Assembly: GCA_937889535.1 (NCBI GenBank)
Contig: CALBZW010000014.1
Coordinates: 1-64,000, forward strand
Reading direction: 5' to 3'
Length of the DNA stretch: 64,000 nt
From: an uncultured Candidatus Saccharibacteria bacterium
Lineage (GTDB): Bacteria; Patescibacteriota; Saccharimonadia; Saccharimonadales; Saccharimonadaceae
Shown here one piece after another: positions 51,437 through 58,445 of the stretch; position 1 is the first letter of the stretch, and each line of letters begins with the position of its first letter. The position numbers and the translations under genes are program-made. The notes under the pieces are model-generated. The model did no database searches and was not told the DNA's origin. It saw only the letters and a program-made list of their open reading frames with translations.

Positions 51437-51664
51437 TCCGGCACTACCGGCGCCACCACCATAGTACAGTTACCATTGGCTTTTGTCCGTAGTGGGTATG
51501 TGCATCTGGATAGTGGCTACGTGTATGGCGTCAACTACGAGGGTGATAACTGGTCGCGTACAACCTATTCGTCTGCCAGCGCCTATCGTCTCGCCCTCTA
51601 CCCTACGGGTATCAATATGAATGCGGCGAATCGCTACTACGCCTTCCCCCTCCGCTGCCTCTAG
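51437..51664 (+). repeat. Silent FISUMP-like C-terminal cassette 2
   Basis: It starts right after a terminator and carries the 39-base anchor at 51449-51487, reading TTIVQLPLAFVRSGYVHL, a variable core with DNWSRTTYSSASAYRLAL, and the end YYAFPLRCL then TAG. No start codon or ribosome site gives a plausible gene: upstream is a complete unrelated gene and its terminator. It is therefore a cassette or remnant. Confidence 0.7.
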
Positions 51665-51692
51665 CGAAAATCAAAAAAGAAAAGTCTTATGC

Positions 51693-51722
51693 TTGCTAGT
51701 TTCTCTCGAATTATGCTAGTCT
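51693..51722 (+). promoter_or_regulatory. Promoter of the structured RNA
   Basis: TTGCTA (51693-51698), 18 bases, TAGTCT (51717-51722), with TATGC just upstream of the -10 as in other strong promoters here. The predicted start (about 51729-51730) coincides with the first base of the terminal stem. Confidence 0.55.
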
Positions 51723-51729
51723 GAATCTC

Positions 51730-51925
51730 AGGGGCGACAGGTAGCTTAACTTTTGGTCTATAGGTGGGAGAAAGGAGTCAAGTATGATCATACGGATTCT
51801 ATATGAAGGCAGACATGCCCGAATTGATCTAAAAATTATCCTCGCCGAAAGACGAAGATAATCAAATCATAAACTAATTCCTATTCTATCAAAGTTTTAT
51901 AAATAAAGCAAACTCTGTCGCCCCT
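51730..51925 (+). ncRNA. Structured RNA of about 196 nt, 6S RNA-like rod
   Basis: The ends pair over 11 bp (51730-51740 with 51915-51925, AGGGGCGACAG / CTGTCGCCCCT). Going inward, further short helices can form with internal loops: GCTT/AAGC, AACTTT..G/CAAAGTT, ATAGG/CCTAT, AGGA/TCCT, TATGAT/ATCATA, and apical hairpins GGCA/TGCC and ATTATC/GATAAT. A closed rod of this length with its own promoter resembles 6S RNA. A 25-codon frame at 51784 with an AAAGGAG is also inside it. A tmRNA was considered and rejected (no tag-like frame, no tRNA-like ends). Confidence 0.5.
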
Positions 51926-52031
51926 CAAAAGGGAGATTAACGAAATAATTTCGCTTTGCGATGACAACGAGTTTCTGGCCCTACATTATCCGACAATCAG
52001 AAATCCGGAGCAAAAACTCCGGGCTTCTGAC

Positions 52032-52106
52032 TGGCTGGGTCGGCAGGATTCGAACCTGCGAATGTCGGGACCAAAACCCGGTGCCTTACCACTTGGCGAC
52101 GACCCA
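52032..52106 (-). tRNA. tRNA-Gln (UUG)
   Basis: On the minus strand it folds into a full cloverleaf. The 7-bp acceptor is TGGGTCG/CGACCCA, with G plus an encoded CCA at the 3' end. The anticodon loop reads TTTTGGT within CGGG/CCCG arms, giving anticodon TTG for glutamine CAA codons. The T-loop is GGTTCGAATCC. It has its own consensus promoter at 52158-52186 and ends about 105 bases from the 6S-like RNA. Confidence 0.96.
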
Positions 52107-52157
52107 ATACCTTAATTCTAGCGCAAAAACGCCAGAATGACAACACCCTATCCCCTC

Positions 52158-52186
52158 ATTATATCATAGATACGATAAAAAGTCAA
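52158..52186 (-). promoter_or_regulatory. tRNA-Gln promoter
   Basis: TTGACT (52181-52186), 17 bases, TATAAT (52158-52163). The initial transcribed bases GAGGGGATAGGG match those at the 55611 and 58162 gene promoters. Confidence 0.8.
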
Positions 52187-52215
52187 TATAAACCTTTTCT
52201 GATAACTACAATGCT

Positions 52216-52458
52216 ACTTCCGGCACTACCGGCGCCACCACCATAGTACAGTTACCATTGGCTTTTGTCCGTAGCGGGTACGTCTATACTAATAGTGGCG
52301 CGGTCGGCAGCGTCGGCTACGTCGGCAACAATGGCTATAGCTGGTCGCGTACGTCCCGTTCGTCTACGAGCGCTTACCGCCTGAACTTCAACGCTACTGA
52401 CGTCTATCCGTCAGGCAACGGCAATCGTTGGTACGGTTTTCCCCTCCGCTGCCGCTAA
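52216..52458 (+). repeat. Silent FISUMP-like C-terminal cassette 3
   Basis: The 39-base anchor (52231-52269) is preceded by ACTTCCGGCACTACC, also shared with cassette 2. It reads LAFVRSGYVYTNSGAVG, a variable core (NNGYSWSRTSRSSTSAYRL) and the end WYGFPLRCR then TAA. It is slightly longer in the core than cassette 2. There is no start codon or ribosome site in frame upstream. A nested inverted repeat follows. Confidence 0.7.
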
Positions 52459-52479
52459 CTATACGCGGAAAGAGATAGG

Positions 52480-52665
52480 AAGACTGAGGTGTATGTAGTG
52501 CTTCTGGAATATAAAGACGATAAACCCAAGATTTAAGCTGAAGTTTCAGTAAAAGTCAGCGGAGTTACGTCTCCGGAACTTTTGCGTCAAAAAACTTCAA
52601 CTTAAATCCTGACGTGAAGCGTCCCATTCTGAAAGTGCTAGTCATAGCTTTATCTATATTCCTCC
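52480..52665. repeat. Nested inverted repeats after cassette 3
   Basis: Inner arms 52530-52546 and 52592-52608 pair at 16 of 17 positions (the exception is a G-U-type change). Inside them a CGGAG/CTCCG hairpin forms. Outer arms around 52486-52510 and 52625-52660 pair imperfectly. Like the repeat between cassettes 1 and 4 it follows a cassette end directly and has no T-run. Confidence 0.6.
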
Positions 52666-52695
52666 TCCTGATCAGTCACAGAAGCAATTTCACTC

Positions 52696-52724
52696 TTGTC
52701 CCCGAGAGAAAAATGTGATACTAT
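52696..52724 (+). promoter_or_regulatory. rpmF-nusB-rnc promoter
   Basis: TTGTCC (52696-52701), 17 bases, TACTAT (52719-52724). The match is weaker than others; the ATG follows at 52758 with AAGGAG. Confidence 0.55.
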
Positions 52725-52757
52725 TAGATACAGAATCTGATATTAACAAGGAGCATT

Positions 52758-53015
52758 ATGCCTGAACCTAAAAAACAGAGTAGCCCACGTAAAACCGGCC
52801 TACGTCGCAGCCACTTGCGCCTGAAATTGGCCCGTGCAGTTAATAGCCACTCGCCAGTCAAAGCGTTTGAAACCGCGAAGAAAACCCCAAATTTAAAAGT
52901 CAAAACTGTCAAGCCAGCCTCTGACCAGACAGTCAAAGCGAAAAAAGCTGAGCAGAAAAAAGCTGCCCCAGCAAAGAAAACTACGACCACAAAAATCACT
53001 AAAAAATCTAAATAA
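52758..53015 (+). CDS. rpmF: 50S ribosomal protein bL32, cysteine-free form with Lys-rich tail
   Basis: The 85-residue protein begins with the bL32 signature PKKQSSPRKTGLRRSHLRL. The usual zinc ribbon (CPxC...CPxCG) is absent: no Cys occurs anywhere. It continues as VNSHSPVKAFETAKK and a Lys/Ala/Thr-rich tail. The position ahead of nusB and rnc supports the call. Cysteine-free paralogues of ribosomal proteins are known to replace zinc forms when zinc is scarce; here it seems to be the only copy visible. Confidence 0.75.
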   Translation: MPEPKKQSSPRKTGLRRSHLRLKLARAVNSHSPVKAFETAKKTPNLKVKTVKPASDQTVKAKKAEQKKAAPAKKTTTTKITKKSK

Positions 53016-53027
53016 AAGGGAAGGTAT

Positions 53028-53582
53028 ATGGCTAGTAACCGGCACTTAGGCAGAATAATTGTTTTACAGAGTTTGTACGAATACGAATTTCGTACAAAAG
53101 CCGGAGATCCGACGGCGGAAATTGATGTTATCGTCGCGAAAAATATTGAGCCATACGCCCGCGCTCTAGGCGACACGGAGTTCGTCTACGGGCTAGCCCG
53201 GGCTGTCTCGGAAAGATTCCAAGATCTTGATACTAAGCTCCAGCCGATGGCGCCGGAGTGGCCTTTGAGTACGATTGCCGCCATTGACCGCAACGTACTA
53301 CGCATGGGGTTATACGAGCTTGAATCTTCCGCCGAGACCGTACCGCCCAAAGTTGCGATTAATGAGGCCGTAGAGTTGGCGAAGGCCTTTGGTTCGGATA
53401 ATTCCTCGAAATTCATCAACGGGGTACTCGGTACAGCCTATCGCCAGATTTATAATGAAGAAGAAACATCTCCGAAGGAGAATCAGCATGAAGAAAAAGC
53501 ACAAGCGGACGAGCCAGAAGGCACTACTGCTGGAGCAACAGACGTCGTCGATGTCGACGGCAAGGGGGAAACCACCGCGTAA
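53028..53582 (+). CDS. nusB: Transcription antitermination factor NusB
   Basis: The 184-residue protein has the NusB fold: an N-terminal [58 protein letters not shown], which is the conserved core. An acidic tail (about residues 145-184) is added. It assists rRNA antitermination with NusE. GGGAAGG precedes the ATG. The NUDIX gene starts inside its tail, a 95-base overlap in another frame. Confidence 0.93.
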   Translation: MASNRHLGRIIVLQSLYEYEFRTKAGDPTAEIDVIVAKNIEPYARALGDTEFVYGLARAVSERFQDLDTKLQPMAPEWPLSTIAAIDRNVLRMGLYELESSAETVPPKVAINEAVELAKAFGSDNSSKFINGVLGTAYRQIYNEEETSPKENQHEEKAQADEPEGTTAGATDVVDVDGKGETTA

Positions 53583-54267
53583 AACCCCCAAACAGTCGCG
53601 TAAAGCGTCCAAAAAACAATCAACCCGGCCAGCGCCTAAACAGGCGCCAAAAGTGAAGCCGGAAGTTCAAAAGACAAAGGTGCTAGAAAGCGCCAAGGCC
53701 CAGCCGGAAACCGCGGGCTTAGCAGCCCCGACTTCTCGTAAAGTCCCCGAGGCTTTACCGCTAAAAAATGAGCGTGACCGTACAAACGCCGTTTCTCGGC
53801 TTACGGCCCGTGTCTTTAAAAAACCGGCCATTCAAGAAGTAGTGCGCGAGCCGACTGCGGGTGGAATCGTCTTTCGCACTAATCGCGAACAAAATGACAT
53901 TGATATTTTGCTGATTCAGGACTCTAAGGGGCGCTGGACTATCCCGAAGGGACATATCGAACCCGGCGAAACTGCGAAACAGACTGCGATTCGCGAAATT
54001 GGCGAAGAATCCGGCCTGTTTCATATCCAAGTCTTGGCTTGGCTGGGTAAAATCCATTTTCAATATCGTCGCATTGACAAGCTCGTCCTCATGACGACTC
54101 AAATTTACCTCGTACGTGCCATGGATGACGCTGAGATTCCGACTAAGGAACAGTGGATGAAAGGTATCAAATGGTTTAAGTTTAATGACGCAATCGAGGC
54201 GATCGAATACGAAGATATCGAAAAACTCATGCTCGTCGCACGCAATAAAATTAGGCAAGGTCTATAG
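53488..54267 (+). CDS. NUDIX hydrolase with basic N-terminal extension
   Basis: The 259-residue protein has a Lys/Arg/Pro/Thr-rich region (about residues 1-100, likely disordered) and a C-terminal Nudix domain with [21 protein letters not shown], followed by ESGL. The opening [22 protein letters not shown] and its position resemble AP4A- or MutT-like hydrolases of the DR1025/RppH range. The ATG at 53488 follows AAGGAG inside nusB. It is followed by rnc eight bases later. Confidence 0.85.
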   Translation: MKKKHKRTSQKALLLEQQTSSMSTARGKPPRKTPKQSRKASKKQSTRPAPKQAPKVKPEVQKTKVLESAKAQPETAGLAAPTSRKVPEALPLKNERDRTNAVSRLTARVFKKPAIQEVVREPTAGGIVFRTNREQNDIDILLIQDSKGRWTIPKGHIEPGETAKQTAIREIGEESGLFHIQVLAWLGKIHFQYRRIDKLVLMTTQIYLVRAMDDAEIPTKEQWMKGIKWFKFNDAIEAIEYEDIEKLMLVARNKIRQGL

Positions 54268-54275
54268 GAGGTTAT

Positions 54276-55025
54276 ATGACGCCACGACAAATTGAAGAAT
54301 ATCAGGTTTTCGCTCGCGAAAAACTTGGTTTCGAATTCAAAAATATCAACTTACTTATCACTGCTCTGACGCATCGTAGCTATGTCAATGAACATAAAGC
54401 TAGCGTCAAGGAGCATAACGAACGGCTAGAATTTCTCGGCGACGCCGTGCTAGAGTTGGTGACTTCTGACTTTTTGTATCGCAATTACAACGAGCCAGAA
54501 GGCATCATGACCGCTTGGCGCTCCGCTCTCGTCCGTACCGAAAGTATCGGTGAATCCGGCGAAGCCTTGGGCTACGAACCCCTTGTCCGACTATCGAAAG
54601 GCGAAAAGCACGGTTCAAGTCGCGCCCATGCCGTCATCCTTGCCGACTGTTTTGAGGCGGTAATCGGCGCAATTTATCTCGACCAGGGATATGATACCGC
54701 ACGGGATTTCATTGATAAGTGGATTTTGAGCAAGCTCGGCCGCATTCTGAAAGAAGGCAGTTGGCGCGACCCGAAGTCCTATCTCCAGGAATTAGCTCAG
54801 CACCACGATGGCGCTACTCCGAGCTACAAAGTTCTCGGCGAAGAGGGGCCAGACCATGATAAGACCTTTACGGTTGGCGTTTACGTTGGTAAGCAACTCA
54901 AGGGGCAAGGAACTGGCCATTCCAAACAGGAAGCCGAAGGTAACGCCGCCTCCGAAGGCGTCAAGGGCTATCTAAAGCTTCAGGAGCGCGAAAAGTCGGC
55001 CAAAGGCGCAAAGGCTGCAAAATAA
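54276..55025 (+). CDS. rnc: Ribonuclease III
   Basis: The 249-residue enzyme cleaves double-stranded RNA, processing rRNA. The catalytic domain has ERLEFLGDAVLELVTSDFLY (signature with Glu and Asp), DCFEAVIGAIYLDQGYDTARDF (catalytic Asp/Glu) and a C-terminal dsRBD (SYLQELAQHHDGATPSYKVL, GTGHSKQEAEGNAA). AGGAGG precedes the start. The gene ends the rpmF-nusB-NUDIX operon. Confidence 0.96.
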   Translation: MTPRQIEEYQVFAREKLGFEFKNINLLITALTHRSYVNEHKASVKEHNERLEFLGDAVLELVTSDFLYRNYNEPEGIMTAWRSALVRTESIGESGEALGYEPLVRLSKGEKHGSSRAHAVILADCFEAVIGAIYLDQGYDTARDFIDKWILSKLGRILKEGSWRDPKSYLQELAQHHDGATPSYKVLGEEGPDHDKTFTVGVYVGKQLKGQGTGHSKQEAEGNAASEGVKGYLKLQEREKSAKGAKAAK

Positions 55026-55045
55026 TCGGCTACTAAACATGAAAA

Positions 55046-55092
55046 AGAGCTGCCACAGTCATGCTGGCAGCTCTGATAGCTATATAGCTATC
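55046..55092. terminator. Bidirectional terminator with adjacent palindrome
   Basis: AGAGCTGCCA (55046-55055) pairs with TGGCAGCTCT (55065-55074). On the minus strand a T-run follows, so it serves the 55611 gene. 55075-55092 is an 18-bp perfect palindrome. Confidence 0.75.
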
Positions 55093-55095
55093 CTC

Positions 55096-55611
55096 TCATC
55101 TCCGTTTTGGACCCTTCTCGTAGGCTTCAGTATTAACCAATCCATTCTCATCGTCATATTCTACCTGAAGCAAGTCAAACCGCTCATCTGGTGCCAGATG
55201 TTTTATCTGATAGAGCGTCTGTCTATCGTCCGGTACCAGAATGCTCATCTCCAGGTCTACCGGCCACTTCTCCATATAACATTTCAATGCCGCTGCCTTC
55301 GGGCGCTTATCTTTGGTCTGCTTGTCAGCAAAATTTAGCACCAGATGGTGACGATAAATTCGCGCCTCCCAGAGATGCCAACGTTTGTTGGTCCCATTTA
55401 TAATGCTTGGCAGCTCCTCCTGAAACTTCTGCGTCGTTTTTATGTTCGCGTGACCGGGGATCGTCAGATCCTCCACCTTCATCTGCGCCAAAAACTCCGC
55501 AAAACTCGGGTCATTAATTTCCAGCACCAACGGTGCTTCGCAAACTACCACGCCGTACGACGCATGCCTCTTTCCGACATTTCTAATCCGATACAACAAT
55601 CTATCACTCAT
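55096..55611 (-). CDS. Hypothetical protein with structured leader
   Basis: The 171-residue soluble protein is not recognised. It has a beta-rich start (LLYRIRNVGKRHASYGVVVCEAPLVLEI), a basic middle with several His/Trp, and an acidic end. Its AGGAGG lies just before the ATG. A strong promoter, 90-nt folded leader and terminator define an isolated unit. Confidence 0.7.
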   Translation of the reverse strand: MSDRLLYRIRNVGKRHASYGVVVCEAPLVLEINDPSFAEFLAQMKVEDLTIPGHANIKTTQKFQEELPSIINGTNKRWHLWEARIYRHHLVLNFADKQTKDKRPKAAALKCYMEKWPVDLEMSILVPDDRQTLYQIKHLAPDERFDLLQVEYDDENGLVNTEAYEKGPKRR

Positions 55612-55625
55612 TGAGAAACCTCCTC

Positions 55626-55690
55626 GGGGATGTCAATGTACTATTTGACGAAATTGCTTTACGCGATTTTTCGTCAGAATCATCCCCCTA
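55626..55690 (-). promoter_or_regulatory. Folded leader of the 55611 gene
   Basis: On the minus strand an outer stem GGGGATG/CATCCCC encloses an inner TGACGAAA/TTTCGTCA hairpin, ending just before the ribosome site. The arms are perfect. This is consistent with an RNA switch or ribosome-site occlusion. Confidence 0.45.
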
Positions 55691-55697
55691 TCTCCTC

Positions 55698-55726
55698 ATT
55701 ATAGCACAGATAGCCGAAAAAGTCAA
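55698..55726 (-). promoter_or_regulatory. Consensus minus-strand promoter
   Basis: TTGACT (55721-55726), 17 bases, TATAAT (55698-55703), TGTGC extension; initial bases GAGGAGATAGGG. Confidence 0.8.
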
Positions 55727-55801
55727 TAGTAGGGGTGATTTTGACTTTACTTTTCTCATAAACTTTGTTATAATCAAAACAACAATAACTAAGGAGAAAA
55801 A

Positions 55802-56191
55802 ATGCTAGCGATTCGCATGCAACGTAATGGCCGCGTACACGCCCCTGTGTACCGGATAGTCGTCCAAGAAGCGCAGCGCCACCCGCTTTCGGGTCGTGTT
55901 GTAGCCGAGGTCGGCAACTACAACCCTGAGACCAAGCGCGTGGTCCTTGATAAGGAAAAGGTCGAGTTTTACCTCGGCCATGGCGCCCAGCCGTCCAGCC
56001 GCGTCGCCTATGTCCTCAAAAAAGAGGGAATTGAACTACCGAAGTGGTACAAAGAAGCTCCCGCGAAGCATAAGCAGGCGAAGCACGCCGACAAGCTGCG
56101 CAAAAACCAACCAAAAGAGGAGAAGCCAGCTGAGGCTCCAGCAGAAAGTGCCGAGAGTACTGACGCTGGCGAAGCACCGGCCGCTGAGTAA
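55802..56191 (+). CDS. rpsP: 30S ribosomal protein bS16
   Basis: The 129-residue protein begins MLAIRMQRNGRVHAPVYRIV and has the S16 core VVAEVGNYNPETK and HGAQPSSRVAYVLKKEG. It is longer than most S16 because of a Lys/Pro/Glu/Ala-rich tail of about 45 residues. AAGGAG precedes the ATG. rimM/trmD, often downstream, are absent here; khpA follows after an intervening gene. Confidence 0.95.
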   Translation: MLAIRMQRNGRVHAPVYRIVVQEAQRHPLSGRVVAEVGNYNPETKRVVLDKEKVEFYLGHGAQPSSRVAYVLKKEGIELPKWYKEAPAKHKQAKHADKLRKNQPKEEKPAEAPAESAESTDAGEAPAAE

Positions 56192-56203
56192 GCGAGACAA
56201 AAT

Positions 56204-56234
56204 TACCCCCAGGATTACTCCCGGGGGATTTTTG
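56204..56234 (+). terminator. Terminator after rpsP
   Basis: CCCCC pairs with GGGGG in a hairpin followed by ATTTTTG. Confidence 0.75.
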
Positions 56235-56269
56235 TGTGGAAAGTGAAGCGCGATACAGTGATCAGAAAT

Positions 56270-56950
56270 TTATGGTCGGTCGGGGTCTTTATACCACTTC
56301 TCCCAGCGCTCGAATCCGAACACCGCCGCAATCGCCGCCACGATAATAACAATGATAATTACTGGCAGTGGCCAGCCTCGTGAAGACTTATCGGGCTGGT
56401 CGTCTTGCTCTGCGTCGGCCTCCGGCTGGTTTGCATTAGCGTCTTCCGTCTCGTCGACCTCTGACGAGGCCGCTTCGTCGACAACCGTCTCTGTCTGCTC
56501 GGCTTCAGAGTCTTCAGTCTTATTCTGGTCTCCTACCTCAGATTCGCCTGCTACAGCCTCCGGTTCACTGGTCGGTTCGGTCGCCTCAGACGATCCTGTG
56601 CCTTCCGGCTCCTCGGTCGCAGAAGATTCGTCGCCATTCAACTGTTCGTTCGTCCGGTCCCAGAATTCTTTTTCCTGATTCTGATTCCATTCCCGGAAGT
56701 CATCGCGGGCTTCGCCAGCTTTTTCTTTGGTCTTATCCCAGAGTTCGCTGGCCTTCTCCTTTACCGCCGGCGCTTTATCTTTCACCCAATCTACGGCGTC
56801 CGAGCCGGCAGCCTTTGCCTTGTCCCACCAAGATTCTTCCGAACTTTCCGTTTCGGCTTCCTCGTCCGCGGCATATGCCGTCGTTGGTAATATTACCAAC
56901 GACAAGGCTAAGACTATCGTAACTACTTTCCAAAATTTCAACGTGCGCAT
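56270..56950 (-). CDS. Acidic secreted, C-terminally anchored protein
   Basis: The 226-residue protein has a signal peptide (start at MRTLKFW; cleavage near AYAADE), a helical region with Trp/Lys repeats (SWWDKAKAAGSDAVDWVKDK), a very Glu/Ser/Thr-rich linker (about residues 105-190), then a C-terminal helix (about 195-215, LPVIIIVIIVAAIAAVFGF) and a short charged tail. It is probably a surface stalk protein. ATG 56950 follows AAAGGGGG by seven bases. A consensus promoter lies at 57000-57028. Confidence 0.75.
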   Translation of the reverse strand: MRTLKFWKVVTIVLALSLVILPTTAYAADEEAETESSEESWWDKAKAAGSDAVDWVKDKAPAVKEKASELWDKTKEKAGEARDDFREWNQNQEKEFWDRTNEQLNGDESSATEEPEGTGSSEATEPTSEPEAVAGESEVGDQNKTEDSEAEQTETVVDEAASSEVDETEDANANQPEADAEQDDQPDKSSRGWPLPVIIIVIIVAAIAAVFGFERWEKWYKDPDRP

Positions 56951-56999
56951 GAACGCACCCCCTTTCATGAACTTGAGGCTAAGTCGCCCCGATACCTCT

Positions 57000-57028
57000 A
57001 TTATACCGCACTTATGCTATTTTGTCAA
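57000..57028 (-). promoter_or_regulatory. Consensus minus-strand promoter
   Basis: TTGACA (57023-57028), 17 bases, TATAAT (57000-57005). Confidence 0.8.
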
Positions 57029-57168
57029 GATGACATAACGGCTTTCGTACTGGAAGTTAGTCAAAACTTCTTGCAAATCTTAAAATATGCTAAAAATTCA
57101 CAAAAATCCTCCACATTTTCCTGCTTGTGGTATAATGAAAGTTATAGCATTAATAAACTGGAGATCTT

Positions 57169-57603
57169 ATGGCAACCATTGACCAACAATTTGTAGAATA
57201 TATCGTAAAAACCCTTGTAAACAATCCAGATAAGGTCGTTGTCGAGCGTGAAATCGACGAGCGTGGCGTCCTGCTGAGTTTGAGCGTTGACCCTGAAGAT
57301 GTCGGTCGCGTCATCGGTAAGCGCGGTGCGACTGCTCAGAGTATCCGTACCCTGCTGCGCGTCCTCGGCACGAAGAACGGCGCCCGGTACAATCTCAAGG
57401 TTGTCAATACTGATGAGGAAGAAGGTTATCGCGCTCCTCGAAACCATGATGGCGGCGAAACTCGCGCCGATGCTGAAGCAGTCGGTGAGCTACGTGCTGA
57501 CGAAGAGGAAGGCAATGCTCCACTTGATGGCGGCGAAGCTGAAGGCGAACTCGCCGAGAAAACTCGCGCCGAGCTAGCCGATCTCGATGACCTCGATATC
57601 TAA
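57169..57603 (+). CDS. khpA: KH-domain RNA-binding protein KhpA
   Basis: The 144-residue protein has a single KH domain with the GxxG loop (DVGRVIGKRGATAQSIRTLL), as in KhpA/YlqC, an RNA chaperone often coupled with KhpB. An unusual acidic tail (about residues 85-144, EEEGNAPLDGGEAEG) is added. The start is about 35 bases from TATAAT and has GGAGA. It lies near rpsP, its common neighbour. Confidence 0.9.
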   Translation: MATIDQQFVEYIVKTLVNNPDKVVVEREIDERGVLLSLSVDPEDVGRVIGKRGATAQSIRTLLRVLGTKNGARYNLKVVNTDEEEGYRAPRNHDGGETRADAEAVGELRADEEEGNAPLDGGEAEGELAEKTRAELADLDDLDI

Positions 57604-57613
57604 GTAAAACTTT

Positions 57614-57643
57614 AGCCACTCCTGTACCAGGGGTGGCTTTTTG
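57614..57643 (+). terminator. Terminator after khpA
   Basis: AGCCAC pairs with GTGGCT (with CCT/AGG inside) and a T-run follows. Confidence 0.8.
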
Positions 57644-57679
57644 ATGTGTGGGTCTTGTCGTAGAGATAAAGATGTCTGG

Positions 57680-58162
57680 CTACCTAAAGCGATAAATCAT
57701 CGGCTCCAGCCAATTATCATCCTTCCGTGGTGTCGCAAAGTGCAACATAAAAAGCGTCTGCGACTTAATATGGAATACCCAAATGTCTGCCTCTACGGAG
57801 CCGACTTTAGTTCCTACAATGCGGAAATCTACAGCTTTCCCACCGAGGATTGGTCTCCAATCATCAATCAGAAGCGCTTTCGCCTCGTCAGGTGTCATAC
57901 TACGCTTAAGATTAGGACCATTGAGCGCCGATGTTACCAGTGCACTAATTCCATTCATTGCGGAATAGTGCTGGCTATCTAAGCGTTCCGTATCAAACGC
58001 CGGTGCCGTCTGTTTAATGGCCTTGGCAAAATCTTGATTTTGCTTTTGACGCTGAGGGTCAAACCCAGTCGCATACCACTCGACCAGAAATTTCTTCCGG
58101 CTCATTGTCGGTTTCTTCTTTTCTGTTGGTATCGGTAAAATCTTCAAACACTTTTTCTTCAT
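57680..58162 (-). CDS. Hypothetical basic protein
   Basis: The 160-residue protein is not recognised. It starts with a Lys-rich segment (MKKKCLKILPIPTEKKKP), continues as a mixed fold and ends with a beta-rich part (DIWVFHIKSQTLFMLHF). GGAGG lies just before the ATG. It has a consensus promoter at 58254-58282 and a leader of about 80 nt, so it is another isolated unit. Confidence 0.7.
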   Translation of the reverse strand: MKKKCLKILPIPTEKKKPTMSRKKFLVEWYATGFDPQRQKQNQDFAKAIKQTAPAFDTERLDSQHYSAMNGISALVTSALNGPNLKRSMTPDEAKALLIDDWRPILGGKAVDFRIVGTKVGSVEADIWVFHIKSQTLFMLHFATPRKDDNWLEPMIYRFR

Positions 58163-58253
58163 TTACAACCTCCATTCCGCGCGGCTACCTCCTGAAACCC
58201 TAAATTGCCTAGCCGGCACCGGATTTCTCGAGCGCCACGCTACCTATCCTCCC

Positions 58254-58282
58254 ATTATATCACAGATAAGGCTAAAAGTCAA
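58254..58282 (-). promoter_or_regulatory. Consensus minus-strand promoter
   Basis: TTGACT (58277-58282), 17 bases, TATAAT (58254-58259), TGTGA extension; initial bases GGGAGGATAGG. Confidence 0.8.
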
Positions 58283-58320
58283 TAATAAGCGTTACTGTCG
58301 CCAAAATTATCGTCTAAACA

Positions 58321-58349
58321 TTGACAAAAAGCACTATCTGTGATAAAAT
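58321..58349 (+). promoter_or_regulatory. Consensus promoter
   Basis: TTGACA (58321-58326), 17 bases, TAAAAT (58344-58349). The leader can form an ATGCTGCTC / GAGCGGCAT hairpin before the ribosome site. Confidence 0.75.
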
Positions 58350-58445
58350 AGAAAGATAAGCCATGCTGCTCGCAGTTTAAAATCACGAATCATTTCGGAT
58401 TTTTGCTCTGAGCGGCATGAGATTCCTTGTATGGAGGTACAAAAA

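Noticed and set aside
51784..51861. 25-codon frame with AAAGGAG inside the structured RNA
   Set aside because: Listed only as a note: no homology, and the RNA structure explains the region better.
51730..51925. tmRNA
   Set aside because: The ends pair as a simple helix and not as a tRNA-like acceptor with a T-loop, and the internal frame ends in a basic run, not a typical degradation tag.
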